A stretch of 64,000 bases of DNA, taken from NCBI RefSeq assembly GCF_003001905.1, contig NZ_PVNE01000015.1, positions 1 through 64,000 of the forward strand. Direction: 5' to 3'. The translations under genes were made by a program, and so were the position numbers. The notes under the pieces are model-generated. The model did no database searches. It had not been told where the DNA came from and saw only the letters and a list, made by a program, of their open reading frames with translations. Below are positions 8,864 through 17,199 of this stretch, in pieces; the stretch's first letter is position 1; every line of letters starts with the position of its first letter. The stretch is from Planifilum fimeticola (lineage in GTDB: Bacteria > Bacillota > Bacilli > Thermoactinomycetales > DSM-44946).

Positions 8864-9685
8864 ATGGAACGAATCGTTTCCCTGTGTCCGAGCAACACCG
8901 AAATCCTTTTTCTCCTCGGCCTGAAAGACCGCATCGTCGGAGTGGACAATTTTTCCGACTGGCCGAAGGAAGCGGAACAACTTCCCCGATGCGGACCCGA
9001 CCTGGACATCGATATCGACAAGGTGAAAGCGCTCCGTCCCGACTTGGTGGTCGCGTCCCTTAGTGTTCCCGGAATGGAAAAAAACATCGAAAGGCTTCGA
9101 CGGGAGGGGATTCCCCATCTCGTCCTGGCTCCGAAGACGATTGAAGACGTGGCGGAAGATATCCGCCGCACGGGAGAAGCGGCGGGGATCGGAGAACGGG
9201 CGGAGCGGGTTGCGGAGCGGTTTGAACGGCGGCTGGAGGAAATCCGCAGGAGAGTGCCCCAGGACCGGCCCAAGCCCCGGCTCTATTGGGAATGGTGGCC
9301 GAAGCCGGTTTTCACCCCCGGCAAGCGGAACTGGCTCAACGATGTGAGCGAAATCGTGGGGGGTGTAAACATTTTCGGAGATGTCGACCGGGAAAGCGTC
9401 CAAACCGACTGGGAGGAAGTGGCCCGGCGGGAGCCCGATGTCGCGCTGATTGTATGGACGGGGGTGCCCATCGACCGCATCCGGAAGGAACGAATCACAG
9501 ACCGCCCTGCCTGGAAGGGAAAACCCTTTGTCCGCGAAAACCGCCTTCACATCCTGGAGGAAGGATGGTATTGCCGCCCTTCCCCACGGCTGCTGACGGG
9601 CATCGAATACCTGGCCCATCTCCTGTATCCGGAGACGTTCTCCCCGCCAGATCCGGACGCTCCCCTCGGACGGGAATGGGCATAA
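8864..9685 (+). CDS. Cobalamin-binding-like periplasmic-fold protein without a signal peptide
   Basis: The 273-residue product has the BtuF/FhuD-type fold. It begins MERIVSLCPSNTEILFLLGL, and also has DLVVASLSVPGMEKNI, LYWEWWPKPVFTPGKRNWLNDV and WYCRPSPRLLTGIEYLAHLL. This is the cobalamin-binding protein branch of class III substrate-binding proteins. The ATG follows a perfect TAGGAGG and the protein starts directly at the fold, so there is no signal peptide or lipobox. No permease or ATPase gene lies beside it. It may therefore act in the cytoplasm or use another system. A hairpin with an A/T tail ends the gene. Confidence 0.82.
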   Translation: MERIVSLCPSNTEILFLLGLKDRIVGVDNFSDWPKEAEQLPRCGPDLDIDIDKVKALRPDLVVASLSVPGMEKNIERLRREGIPHLVLAPKTIEDVAEDIRRTGEAAGIGERAERVAERFERRLEEIRRRVPQDRPKPRLYWEWWPKPVFTPGKRNWLNDVSEIVGGVNIFGDVDRESVQTDWEEVARREPDVALIVWTGVPIDRIRKERITDRPAWKGKPFVRENRLHILEEGWYCRPSPRLLTGIEYLAHLLYPETFSPPDPDAPLGREWA

Positions 9686-9709
9686 AAAAACGCCCTCCGG
9701 AAGGGCGAA
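9684..9709 (+). terminator. Short hairpin after the B12-binding-like gene
   Basis: An A run precedes CGCCCT-CCGGA-AGGGCG, a six-base-pair stem with A residues on the 3' side. It lies between converging genes and fits a terminator for the minus-strand yuiB better by T content, so it may serve both directions. Confidence 0.5.
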
Positions 9710-9721
9710 AAACGGTACCGC

Positions 9722-9991
9722 TCAGAACATGCGGTACCCTTTGGTGCGCAGCATCTTGATGGTCCAACCGCTCAACAGCGCTCCGATCATGCCGGCGGAG
9801 AGAATGATCCAGTCCACCGGTTTCAAGCCGCCTCGTTCCATGAACATGTAACCGGCCAGACCGATGATCAATGCCGCATACAGATAGCTCGGCAACCAGG
9901 TGGTCTTCAGGATCATGTTGAGGATGAATCCGATGCCGAACAGCAGGACCAAAAAAAGCGGTATCGAGATAATCACCTGGGGAAGGCTCAA
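9722..9991 (-). CDS. yuiB: YuiB-like small membrane protein
   Basis: This 89-residue protein has three hydrophobic segments (about 7-27, 35-51 and 60-80) and the pattern ILNMILKTTWLPSYLYAALIIG. Composition and neighbours (yuiD, yuiA, yumB) match the B. subtilis YuiB family, which has no known function. Its stop lies inside an inverted repeat GGTACCG...CGGTACC (9714-9738). The start is ATG at 9991, with GAGGCGATAAAGG upstream as the ribosome binding site. Confidence 0.8.
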   Translation of the reverse strand: MSLPQVIISIPLFLVLLFGIGFILNMILKTTWLPSYLYAALIIGLAGYMFMERGGLKPVDWIILSAGMIGALLSGWTIKMLRTKGYRMF

Positions 9992-10163
9992 CCTTTATCG
10001 CCTCCGATCAACGCATCCTTCACGATGGATTTTCCGATGACAGAAATGACCGGTCTCGGACTTGTCAACGGTTTTTTCATCGGGTTACTTCTATTTTACC
10101 TTAGTGTATCGAAGGCATAAAATCAAGGTTTTTCGCTTCCATCTGCACGTCCCCCCAGAAACC

Positions 10164-10187
10164 AACCCCCGGTGTGAGCCGGGGGTT
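10164..10187 (-). terminator. Hairpin terminator for yuiA
   Basis: AACCCCCGG-TGTGAG-CCGGGGGTT is a perfect nine-base-pair stem just after the yuiA stop on the minus strand. The T content on either side is modest. Confidence 0.6.
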
Positions 10188-10202
10188 TTGCTGTAACTCG
10201 TC

Positions 10203-10349
10203 TCAGTCCTCGGTCTCCTGTTCGGGCTGTTTTCCCGTTCCATTGCAATGGGCACAGGTTTCCGTGCCTCCCAACAACAGCTGGTAATAGCCGGTTCCTC
10301 CGCAGTAGAGGCATTTTTGATCGGCGCTTCGCAGCGTTTGGGTTTTCAT
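10203..10349 (-). CDS. yuiA: YuiA-like small zinc-finger protein
   Basis: This 48-residue protein carries two DnaJ-type C-x-x-C-x-G-x-G motifs, CLYCGGTG (about residues 13-20) and CAHCNGTG (32-39), which probably bind one zinc ion. The function of the family is unknown; in B. subtilis it sits beside yuiB. The ATG follows GAGGGGGGAGACC. An upstream in-frame ATG at 10397 lacks a ribosome binding site. Confidence 0.8.
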   Translation of the reverse strand: MKTQTLRSADQKCLYCGGTGYYQLLLGGTETCAHCNGTGKQPEQETED

Positions 10350-10528
10350 CCGGTCTCCCCCCTCAAAAATCCGGGAACTTTCCAAAGGTTTGGTCAATTA
10401 TCTGCGAAAAAAAGGTAATTTCATAATATAATATCAGATCCCTTTGGCAAGAGAAAGGAGCCGATTTCGCCGGATCTCTTCATGTAAGCGGAAACATCCG
10501 GCATATCCTGCAAATTTTGTCCTCTCGG

Positions 10529-11017
10529 CTATTTTTTCGTTTTCTCCTCTCTGAAAATTTTGTAGGAACTGTAACCGAAATCCCGGCTTGGACGGAACGC
10601 TTGAGGAACCAGAGGCGTACTCGCCGCCGACAGGGCGAGCGTCCGCAGAAGTTCCGTGACGGTGGGATCCTTAAGCAAATCCTCCCGGGAGATGAAGCGC
10701 GCATCGGACAATTCCCTTCCGTCCGGCTCCGGTTCACCGGAAAGGTATCTCATGGAGAAGAGGACGAGGTTATCGCTCACCCCGGTCCGCAGCACTCCCG
10801 TTCGAACGGCGATGACTCCGCATACGGCCGTTTCGACGCCCGTTTCTTCCCGAATCTCCCGGACGACCGCCTCATCCAGGGTCTCCCCCGGCGAGACGAA
10901 TCCCCCGGGCATCGTCCACAAACCCTTTGTGGCGCCGTATCGTTTTTTCACCGCCAACACGGAATCACCCCGGCAAACCAAGCCCCCCACACCCAACCAA
11001 ACCCCTGACCGTCTCAC
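10529..11017 (-). CDS. Nudix hydrolase
   Basis: The 162-residue product has a complete Nudix box at residues 39-61, from GFVSPGETLDEA to REIREETGV, with the Gly, Glu45, Arg53-Glu54 and Glu57-Glu58 in register. Nudix enzymes cleave nucleoside diphosphate-linked compounds; the substrate is not defined. GTG at 11017 is chosen because AAAGGAG lies seven bases upstream, while the ATG at 11080 has none. It lies between yuiA and yumB on the same strand with its own gap and terminator-like spacing, so operon membership is unclear. Confidence 0.88.
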   Translation of the reverse strand: MRRSGVWLGVGGLVCRGDSVLAVKKRYGATKGLWTMPGGFVSPGETLDEAVVREIREETGVETAVCGVIAVRTGVLRTGVSDNLVLFSMRYLSGEPEPDGRELSDARFISREDLLKDPTVTELLRTLALSAASTPLVPQAFRPSRDFGYSSYKIFREEKTKK

Positions 11018-11146
11018 GGACTCACTCCTTTCCAAGGTGAACCCATTGTGCCACAGGGGAACGCTCTTGGCAAGATCCACTGACAGGACGCACCATTCAT
11101 TCCCGCCGCTCGCCCGTTACCGGCTTCACCCGCCTTAAAACACGAA

Positions 11147-11169
11147 ACCCTTTCCCGTCGGGAAAGGGT
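11147..11169 (-). terminator. Perfect hairpin terminator for yumB
   Basis: CCCTTTCCC-GTC-GGGAAAGGG is a nine-base-pair stem placed 42 bases after the yumB stop. On the minus strand it is followed by TTTCGTGTTTT. Confidence 0.75.
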
Positions 11170-11210
11170 ATGCAAGCGTACGAATCCGCCCTTTTTTCCG
11201 GTGGGACGGC

Positions 11211-12410
11211 TTAAATAAACCCTTTTCGCAACACCAGCGGAACGCCGCCGAGGATGTACAACCAGCGCAGATCATTGGCCCGCTTGAGGAAGGACGCCGT
11301 GGAACCGAACACTTTCCGCTTTCCGATGACGCCGATGGCGTTGTGTCGGCCCAGGGAAGCCAGAGTTCCCTTCAGATCGAAGCGGAAGGGTTGCATCTCC
11401 CCGCCGCGAAGGAGAGAGATCAGATTTTTGGCCACCTTGCTCCCCTGCTGGCTGGCAATCTGGGCGGTCGGAGGATAGGGGCGCCCCTCGTCGTTGAACA
11501 CCAGGGAGCAGTCGCCGATGATGAACACCTCTTCATAGCCCGGAGCCCGCAAATATTCGTCCACCTTAACCCGGCCCCGCATCGTTTCAAACCCGGCCTC
11601 TTCGATCAGGCGATTGCCCCGGACACCGCCCGTCCACACCACTGTGGCGGCTTTGATTTCTTCGCCCCCCTTCAGGGTGACGCCGTCCTCGTCGCATTGC
11701 TCGATCGGCGTGTTGATCCGGAATTCCACGCCCTGCTCCTCCAGATATTTGACGGCATACTGGACCAATTCCGGATCAAACCCGGGAAGCACCGTCGGAG
11801 CGGCTTCAATGCTGATCAGGCGCACCTTCTCCCGCGGAATGTCGAACTCCCTGCACAGGCTGGGCATCCGATCCACCAGTTCCCCGACAAACTCCACGCC
11901 GGTGAACCCGGCTCCGCCGACAACGATCGTGATGTATTCTTCCCGCTGCTCCTCGTTGCGGTATTTGGCGAACATATATTCAATGTGTTCCCGAATCATC
12001 CGCACGCTGTCGATGTTGCGAATAAAGAAGGCGTTCTCCTTCAGTCCCCGGATGCCGAAGGTCTCCGGTGCGCTTCCCAGGCCGATCACGAGATAGTCGT
12101 AGGTGAGCGGCTCCTCTCGATTGACAAGGTCCACCTGCTTATCCTGCGGACGAATTCCCTTCACCTTGTCCTGGATGAAGGTGACCTTGCGGGGATCGAT
12201 CACCTGCTCGATCAAAACGCGAGCGGCCTCGTGATGACGGGTTCCGGCGGCCGGCTCGTGCAATTTGGTGGTGAAATAATGATAGGGGTGCTGATTGACC
12301 AAGATCACTTCAGCTTCGTTATATTGCAATTGTTTCTGCAGGCCGATGATGGTCATCATACCACTGTAACCGGCGCCCAGAACAACAATTTTCGGTTTTT
12401 CGCCCATCAT
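11211..12410 (-). CDS. yumB: Type II NADH dehydrogenase-like flavoprotein YumB
   Basis: The 399-residue product has two Rossmann folds. The FAD site is KIVVLGAGYSGMMT at the N-terminus and the NAD(P)H site is VVGGAGFTGVEFVGEL near residues 155-170. A TVVWTGGVRG and an FIIGDCSLV segment complete the NDH-2 pattern, and the C-terminus ends in a hydrophobic patch likely to touch the membrane. NDH-2 enzymes pass electrons from NADH to menaquinone without pumping protons. Two adjacent ATG codons (12410 and 12407) follow GGAAG; either may be used. It is divergent from yumC, as in B. subtilis. Confidence 0.9.
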   Translation of the reverse strand: MMGEKPKIVVLGAGYSGMMTIIGLQKQLQYNEAEVILVNQHPYHYFTTKLHEPAAGTRHHEAARVLIEQVIDPRKVTFIQDKVKGIRPQDKQVDLVNREEPLTYDYLVIGLGSAPETFGIRGLKENAFFIRNIDSVRMIREHIEYMFAKYRNEEQREEYITIVVGGAGFTGVEFVGELVDRMPSLCREFDIPREKVRLISIEAAPTVLPGFDPELVQYAVKYLEEQGVEFRINTPIEQCDEDGVTLKGGEEIKAATVVWTGGVRGNRLIEEAGFETMRGRVKVDEYLRAPGYEEVFIIGDCSLVFNDEGRPYPPTAQIASQQGSKVAKNLISLLRGGEMQPFRFDLKGTLASLGRHNAIGVIGKRKVFGSTASFLKRANDLRWLYILGGVPLVLRKGFI

Positions 12411-12744
12411 TATCACTTCCAATGCGTTGTACTTTATGAGAGAATTATCACATAAGCACAAGGAGAATTGCCCGGGATTCTCCTAGCCATACAATATCAT
12501 ATGATAAAACCTTCACGAACTTTTGGCAAGCGTTTTATTTCATTTTAACCGGATGCCCCGAACCTATCCCCGGTAAAATCCGCGCCATCACGACTCCTTC
12601 GACCTCTTCGCACGGGGGATGTAATTTTTTACAAATCCCTCTTCGGAAGGCCGGCGGATTGGCCGCCTGATTTTCACGCCGCGGTGTTATAATGAGGAAG
12701 GGTGTTTTCGGATAGGGTATTGAAGCGACTCGGAGGTGTAAGGA
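12411..12744. other. Divergent intergenic region between yumB and yumC
   Basis: The 334 bases hold the promoters of two redox genes. A perfect 12-base palindrome, TATCATATGATA, lies at 12495-12506, about 85 bases upstream of yumB, and may be an operator or a promoter core. A Rex-like site was looked for and not found in convincing form. No coding potential is seen. Confidence 0.4.
12685..12693 (+). promoter_or_regulatory. Extended -10 promoter element for yumC
   Basis: TG-T-TATAAT lies 52 bases before the yumC ATG. No good -35 hexamer is present at 16-18 bases, which is common for extended -10 promoters. Confidence 0.5.
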
Positions 12745-13737
12745 ATGAGCAAAAATCCCATTATCGACATCACCATCATTGGCGGAGGCCCGACGGGTTT
12801 GTTCGCCGCCTTTTATGCGGGGATGCGCCAGATGTCCGTAAAAGTGATCGAGAGCATGCCCCAGCTTGGGGGTCAACTCTCCGCCCTCTACCCCGAAAAG
12901 TACATTTACGATGTGGCCGGATTTCCCAAGGTGCGTGCCCAGGAACTGATAAACAACCTGATCGAACAGGCCAAAACGGCCGATCCCATTTATTGTCTCG
13001 ATGAAAAGGTCTTGAAGGTGGAAAAACGCTCCGACGGCATCTTCGAGCTCACCACCACCAAACAGGTCCATCTTTCCCGGGCGGTCATCATCACGGCGGG
13101 ATGCGGCGCTTTCGAACCGCGCAAACTGAACTTGCCCGAAGCGGAACATTTCGAAGGAAAAGGGCTTTATTATTTTGTCAACGACATGCAGCAGTTCGCC
13201 GGGAAAAAAGTGGTGATCGCCGGTGGCGGCGATTCCGCGGTCGATTGGGCCCTGATGCTGGAACCGATCGCCGAAAGCGTTACCCTGATTCACCGCCGCG
13301 ATCGCTTTCGCGCCCATGAACACAGCGTGCAACAGATGATGAAATCGAGCATCCGGGTCATTACTCCCCGGGAGATTCAATCCATCCACGGGAACGACCG
13401 AATCGAAAGAGTGGTGATCGTAAACAAGCAATCCGGCGAAACGGAAGAATTGGAAGCGGATGCAGTGATCGTCAGCTTCGGCTTTGTCTCCTCCCTGGGG
13501 CCGATTCAGAACTGGGGACTGAATATCGAAAAAGGGTCCATTCTGGTCAATTCGAAGATGGAAACCAATATTCCCGGCATTTACGCCGCCGGAGACATCG
13601 CCCACTATCCCGGAAAAGTGAAACTGATCGCCGCCGGCTTCGGCGAAGCCCCCACCGCCGTCAACAACGCCAAGCAGTACATCGATCCCGAGGCGCGGCT
13701 TCAGCCCGGCCACAGCTCCAGCATGAATCTTTCGTAA
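12745..13737 (+). CDS. yumC: Ferredoxin--NADP(+) reductase, YumC type
   Basis: This 330-residue flavoprotein resembles thioredoxin reductase but lacks the redox C-x-x-C. The FAD site is [17 protein letters not shown], the NADPH site is [15 protein letters not shown], and [12 protein letters not shown] follows for the 2'-phosphate. The late [22 protein letters not shown] is diagnostic for YumC-type reductases. The enzyme supplies reduced ferredoxin or flavodoxin for Fe-S and radical-SAM chemistry. The start ATG follows TCGGAGGTG. A strong terminator lies 75 bases downstream. Confidence 0.95.
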   Translation: MSKNPIIDITIIGGGPTGLFAAFYAGMRQMSVKVIESMPQLGGQLSALYPEKYIYDVAGFPKVRAQELINNLIEQAKTADPIYCLDEKVLKVEKRSDGIFELTTTKQVHLSRAVIITAGCGAFEPRKLNLPEAEHFEGKGLYYFVNDMQQFAGKKVVIAGGGDSAVDWALMLEPIAESVTLIHRRDRFRAHEHSVQQMMKSSIRVITPREIQSIHGNDRIERVVIVNKQSGETEELEADAVIVSFGFVSSLGPIQNWGLNIEKGSILVNSKMETNIPGIYAAGDIAHYPGKVKLIAAGFGEAPTAVNNAKQYIDPEARLQPGHSSSMNLS

Positions 13738-13811
13738 CCCGGGTTCACGGGAACCCTATGGGCGGGCGACGATCGGACCAGGATAATCTTTTGTAACGGA
13801 AACCGCTGTCG

Positions 13812-13847
13812 AAAAATCCCTCCGCTGTCCCGCGCGGAGGGATTTTT
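13812..13847 (+). terminator. Strong intrinsic terminator after yumC
   Basis: AAAAATCCCTCCGC pairs perfectly with GCGGAGGGATTTTT around TGTCCCGC. The A and T runs make it usable in both directions. Confidence 0.85.
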
Positions 13848-13915
13848 GCATGAAAGAAAGAAACCGGGAAGATGCTAAGGGGGAATGATCCCAGCAACGG
13901 AAGGAGCAATGACCG

Positions 13916-14119
13916 ATGCGCGCCAGGAGAAGATGGGTGGCCTTCCTGTACTATGCAGGTCTCATCGCCGTCACGCTGTTCATCCCGATCGCCATCATCG
14001 CCGGTGCCCGGGCCAGGGGATTCGACATCCATTACGGTTGGTTCGCGGGGATTTTGGCCTTTCTCATCCTGCTGGCCTATCTGATTTATCCGTCGATCCT
14101 CGGCCGCCGTGACGAATGA
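13916..14119 (+). CDS. Small two-helix membrane protein of unknown function
   Basis: This 67-residue protein has hydrophobic spans at about 9-29 and 40-59 and a short charged tail. The ATG follows AAGGAG by nine bases. It is the first of three small genes with short gaps (13 and 24 bases) and good ribosome binding sites, so it probably belongs to one operon. I do not recognise the family. Confidence 0.65.
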   Translation: MRARRRWVAFLYYAGLIAVTLFIPIAIIAGARARGFDIHYGWFAGILAFLILLAYLIYPSILGRRDE

Positions 14120-14132
14120 GGAGGAACGAGAC

Positions 14133-14444
14133 ATGGGATGGCACTGCCCCGTATGCAACGGACTAACCCCGCTGAACCGCCGATGTCCGCGCTGCGGAAA
14201 CGCGATGGAGGATCAAGGTCGCTTCTCCGACCTGCTGGCCGATTACAGCCCTTACCGGCCCATCGACGACATGAAGCGAACCGACGGATTGGACGACCTC
14301 CATTCCCATCAGTGTCCCCACAACCTCTGGTGCCCGCACTGCGGATGGTCCGAACTGCACATGGTTGCGGAGATACCCTCGGGAACGTCGGTCCATCCCG
14401 GCGGAGGAACGCCGATGGTCGAACCGGAAAACCATCCTGAATAA
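14133..14444 (+). CDS. Small double zinc-ribbon protein
   Basis: The 103-residue product starts MGWHCPVCNGLTPLNRRCPRCG, a four-cysteine ribbon at residues 5-22. A second set follows in CPHNLWCPHCGW near residues 60-71. Two zinc sites are likely. The middle and the C-terminus are low in structure signals. The ATG follows GAGGAGGAACGAGAC and an upstream ATG at 14109 is ignored. It is the second gene of a three-gene operon. Its role is unknown; ribbons of this size often mediate protein or nucleic-acid contacts. Confidence 0.75.
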   Translation: MGWHCPVCNGLTPLNRRCPRCGNAMEDQGRFSDLLADYSPYRPIDDMKRTDGLDDLHSHQCPHNLWCPHCGWSELHMVAEIPSGTSVHPGGGTPMVEPENHPE

Positions 14445-14468
14445 TGCCCGGAAAGGAGCAATCAGCCC

Positions 14469-14852
14469 ATGGAGAAAAAGACCTATTACGTCACCATCCA
14501 TTCAGGAGGCATGACCGGAGAGATCAGGGAACACATCGATCCGAACGACTCCAACTACGACTTTGAGATCGCGGCGACTCCGGAGGAGATCCACCGGCTC
14601 GAATCCCTCTTCGAACAGGCGCACAGGGAGGATGCCCAATCCTTTGTGGACGCCCACATCCCCTGGGTCCGCCGCGACAACTTCGGCAACAGCGATGCCT
14701 TCGACCGAAAGCTGAAGCAAATTTACCGGACGATTTACGAATTGGCAACACCGGAAACCAGGCAGAAGATGGAGCAGACCGGAGTGATCGGTTTCATGAA
14801 TGAAACCGAAGAAACCGGCGGGCAACCCGGGGCGCCCTCGCACAACCAATAG
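14469..14852 (+). CDS. Conserved-looking soluble protein of unknown function
   Basis: This 127-residue acidic protein starts MEKKTYYVTIHSGGMTGEIRE and continues with a helical part (ATPEEIHRLESLFEQAHREDAQSF). It has no signal peptide or membrane span. The ATG follows AAAGGAGCAATC. It closes the three-gene operon and is followed by two hairpins. I do not recognise a family with confidence; related proteins are probably annotated as hypothetical in Bacilli. Confidence 0.7.
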   Translation: MEKKTYYVTIHSGGMTGEIREHIDPNDSNYDFEIAATPEEIHRLESLFEQAHREDAQSFVDAHIPWVRRDNFGNSDAFDRKLKQIYRTIYELATPETRQKMEQTGVIGFMNETEETGGQPGAPSHNQ

Positions 14853-14880
14853 CAGTCCCTTCCATCGTGATGGATAAAAA

Positions 14881-14938
14881 ATCCCGTCCCCTCCGAAAGG
14901 CGGGACGAATCTTTCCCGCATCCGCTCCACGCGGGAAA
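14881..14938 (+). terminator. Paired hairpins after the three-gene operon
   Basis: CGTCCC pairs with GGGACG (14885-14907) followed by AATCTTT, and TTTCCCGC pairs with GCGGGAAA (14912-14938). An A run lies upstream. Confidence 0.6.
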
Positions 14939-15618
14939 GTTGGCGTCGCTGCTACGGGATACCCGCAGACGAATCAAAAGGGAAAAATTCGATTGTGCTG
15001 CTGAATGGGATGGTCCGGATCCCGGGGATCATGAAACGGCCCCTTTTTTCGACCCGTATCCCATCCCGATCTCCGGCGAGGATCCGGTATTGCACCTTGA
15101 CACCGCAGCAGTCGTCTCCAGGCTGATCTCCCGAGGCCCGCAACCCGTCGGAAGCGGGAGGGATAAAAAAACAATCCCATGCAAAATGGGCCGCATCTTA
15201 CTTCCTGTTTTTAAAATAATTTAAAAATTACCGCTCATTTCCTCAGCGATGAAAAATGTCCTCTGCAACGGAGACGGCTCTAAATTGACCGCTGTTCCCC
15301 CTTCGACCTCGAGGCACACTTCCGATGGCTTCCGTCTTCTGCGCAAAGAAAAAACCACCTCCCTTTCGAAGACGGTTATCCGTCCCGTTGGACTCCGGAG
15401 TCCTTCGCGATCAACACTCCTCCCTCCCGTTGGATCCGGACCATGTGGGCAAACGCTACCTTTTTTAGAGGCGAACCCTTTTTTCCTGACATTTTAGAGA
15501 CCATTTTTGGACAACATTCGCTAAAATCCACTCCTTTTGGTGTATTGATAAACAATATCGCTTCCATTACAATTTGAGACTGTGTTTTCAAAAGATCAAC
15601 ATATAAAGGTGAGAGGAC
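14939..15618. other. Gene-poor region of 680 bases before the lipoprotein
   Basis: No convincing coding region is present on either strand. The right half becomes visibly richer in A and T than the surrounding genes and ends in a good sigma A promoter at 15545. Short palindromes occur, but none matches the repeat family of this window. Confidence 0.4.
15545..15573 (+). promoter_or_regulatory. Sigma A type promoter for the repeat-bearing lipoprotein
   Basis: TTGATA and TACAAT are separated by 17 bases. The -10 box ends 45 bases before the ATG. Confidence 0.7.
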
Positions 15619-16260
15619 ATGTGGCAAAAAATTGGCTTCACGTTGCTGATGGTACTGGTATTGAGTGGCTGCACGATTAATCTGAACTTAAACGGGGAAG
15701 ATGGCGATTCCGCCAAATCGAACCAAAAGCAAACCGAACATTCGGAATCACCGAAGGACCCGGACGATGAAGATCAGGTGTCTCAAAACCCCACGTCTGA
15801 CCAGCAAAAAGAGGGAACATCCGACGGGAAGAAAGAGGGAACATCTGACCAGCCAAAAAAGGGAACGTCTGACCGGCAAAAAGAAGGGAAAAAGGGGAAT
15901 TACCCCTGGTGGCGAGATTCTGTGCAGTCCTATGAACAAAATGAGGTCTTTATGGGGCATAGTACGAATGGATCGAATGGGAAATATACGGTTGAGGTGA
16001 CCGTTTCCTGTCCTCCTGAATACAAATTTTACTACGATGTGTTTGTATCGGATCCGTATGGCAAACACAAAGTGATCAATAAGAAGGAAGTCCCTTTACC
16101 GAAAAATGCAACCTTTCGACCCGAGCATGTTACATTTGATGTAACCATCCCTTCTTCCCGAGTACCGAAAGAAGGGCTCGCGTATGCGGTCCTGTACAAA
16201 CTGGATGAACAAGGAAAAAGAATGCATGAAATCCGTGTGAAACTGGATCTATGGGAATAA
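15619..16260 (+). CDS. Lipoprotein with a charged 8-residue tandem repeat
   Basis: The 213-residue protein has a lipoprotein signal, MWQKIGFTLLMVLVLSGC, with Cys18 as lipidation site. A Ser/Glu/Asp/Lys-rich linker follows, with about four 8-residue units of the form x-x-K-E-G-T-S-D (about residues 64-92), encoded by imperfect 24-base repeats. The C-terminal 110 residues form a beta-rich domain with no family I recognise. It acts outside the membrane. Base composition is more AT-rich than neighbouring genes, which hints at transfer. Its signal peptide closely resembles that of the DUF4349 lipoprotein at 46349. Confidence 0.8.
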   Translation: MWQKIGFTLLMVLVLSGCTINLNLNGEDGDSAKSNQKQTEHSESPKDPDDEDQVSQNPTSDQQKEGTSDGKKEGTSDQPKKGTSDRQKEGKKGNYPWWRDSVQSYEQNEVFMGHSTNGSNGKYTVEVTVSCPPEYKFYYDVFVSDPYGKHKVINKKEVPLPKNATFRPEHVTFDVTIPSSRVPKEGLAYAVLYKLDEQGKRMHEIRVKLDLWE

Positions 16261-16671
16261 ACTTAAAAGGGATCGGAGAAGGTCAAAGTCTCCTCGTATG
16301 CAGGAAGACCCGGTCCAGCTAGGATCTTCTACACCGATTCATCTGTTTTTATTACAAACGATCGCCGGATTTACAAAACCCGTTCATAGGACAACGGACT
16401 TTTTTCGTTCCCATCGATAAAGTGGTTGAGATTGTTTAAACACGGGCTTGGACAGATACAGGTTGAGACATGATCGGCTCCAGGTTGGGTGGGTTGTGGT
16501 GACTCGATCCATACCACCAGGAGCGATCGTGTCTCTATGTATTTTTATTGGAAATTCCTTGGATCGATATTGCTCATCCAAGCAAAGATCACCGAGACGC
16601 ATTTTTCCTTAGTCATCACCGCTCGCCTGCTTCCGGCTCTGCCCGCCGCGTGGTCGCCCGCGATTTGTGCA
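16261..16671. other. Intergenic region with a long imperfect inverted repeat
   Basis: No gene is supported. GAGACATGATCGGCTCC (16465-16481) is matched by GGAGCGATCGTGTCTC (16520-16535) on the other side of a loop that extends the pairing (AGGT and ACCA near the base). The arrangement and the AT-richer composition suggest a fragment or end of a mobile element, but no transposase reading frame was recognised. Confidence 0.4.
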
Positions 16672-16714
16672 TGAAAAAACCCGCCTCCTTTACGTCAGGA
16701 GACGGGCCGTTTTG
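16672..16714 (-). terminator. Terminator for the A-type Fe-S protein gene
   Basis: CCCGCCTCCT and AGGAGACGGG form a ten-position stem with one mismatch. On the minus strand the stem is followed by TTTTTTCATG. Confidence 0.7.
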
Positions 16715-16785
16715 CCGCTGAATCTTCGGCAGTGAGATCACCGGTATGTCGACTGGTTAACAATCCCTTAACGCCTCTGAACGGT

Positions 16786-17142
16786 TTAGCACTCCTCCGG
16801 TTTCCCCGCGTCGGTCGCCGTGCGGAAGGATTGACCGCAGCCGCAGGTGGCGACGGCATTGGGATTGTGAAGGGTGAAACCTCCGCCCATGACCGACTCC
16901 TTGTAGTCGATTTCCAGACCGCGCAGGTACGGAATGCTCTGGGCGTCGACCAGAATTTTGATGCCGTGCTGTTCCAGCACCGTATCGTCTTCTTGTTTCT
17001 GGTCGTCAAATCCCATGCCATAGGTGAAACCAGTGCAACCGCCATGGGTGACGCCCACCCGGAGATAGAGGGAATCCGGATTGTCTTCCTCAGCCATCAT
17101 CTCTTTGATCTTGAGACTGGCCTGCTCGCTTACGCTGATCAA
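16786..17142 (-). CDS. yutM: A-type iron-sulfur cluster carrier (HesB/IscA/ErpA family)
   Basis: The 118-residue protein has the three conserved cysteines of A-type carriers: one in HGGCTGFTYGM and two in the C-terminal TCGCGQSF. It delivers or relays Fe-S clusters to apo-proteins in the cytoplasm. The start is assigned to TTG at 17142 because AGGGGGGAC lies just upstream and the family begins near ISVSEQAS; the longer frame upstream reads through the promoter. A promoter (TTGTTT, 18 bases, TATACT) lies 58-87 bases upstream. The gene corresponds to B. subtilis yutM, next to yuzB in that genome. Confidence 0.9.
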   Translation of the reverse strand: MISVSEQASLKIKEMMAEEDNPDSLYLRVGVTHGGCTGFTYGMGFDDQKQEDDTVLEQHGIKILVDAQSIPYLRGLEIDYKESVMGGGFTLHNPNAVATCGCGQSFRTATDAGKPEEC

Positions 17143-17199
17143 TTCCTGTCCCCCCTTATAAAAACGGTCGGTTAACCGGGATATTCTCTGTATATGTTT

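Noticed and set aside
12411-12540. Rex operator upstream of yumB
   Set aside because: TTGTGCTTATGTGATAA is only a partial match to the TTGTGA-N6-TCACAA consensus, and the perfect palindrome nearby has another sequence.
12535-13713. Long open frame on the minus strand opposite yumC
   Set aside because: It mirrors the yumC codons, is rich in His, Asp and Gly without any domain, and lacks a ribosome binding site. The + strand product is an unmistakable flavoprotein.
16384-16602. Short minus-strand frame in the AT-richer gap, considered as transposase
   Set aside because: No D-D-E or HUH motif and no similarity recognised; only the inverted repeat was kept as a feature.
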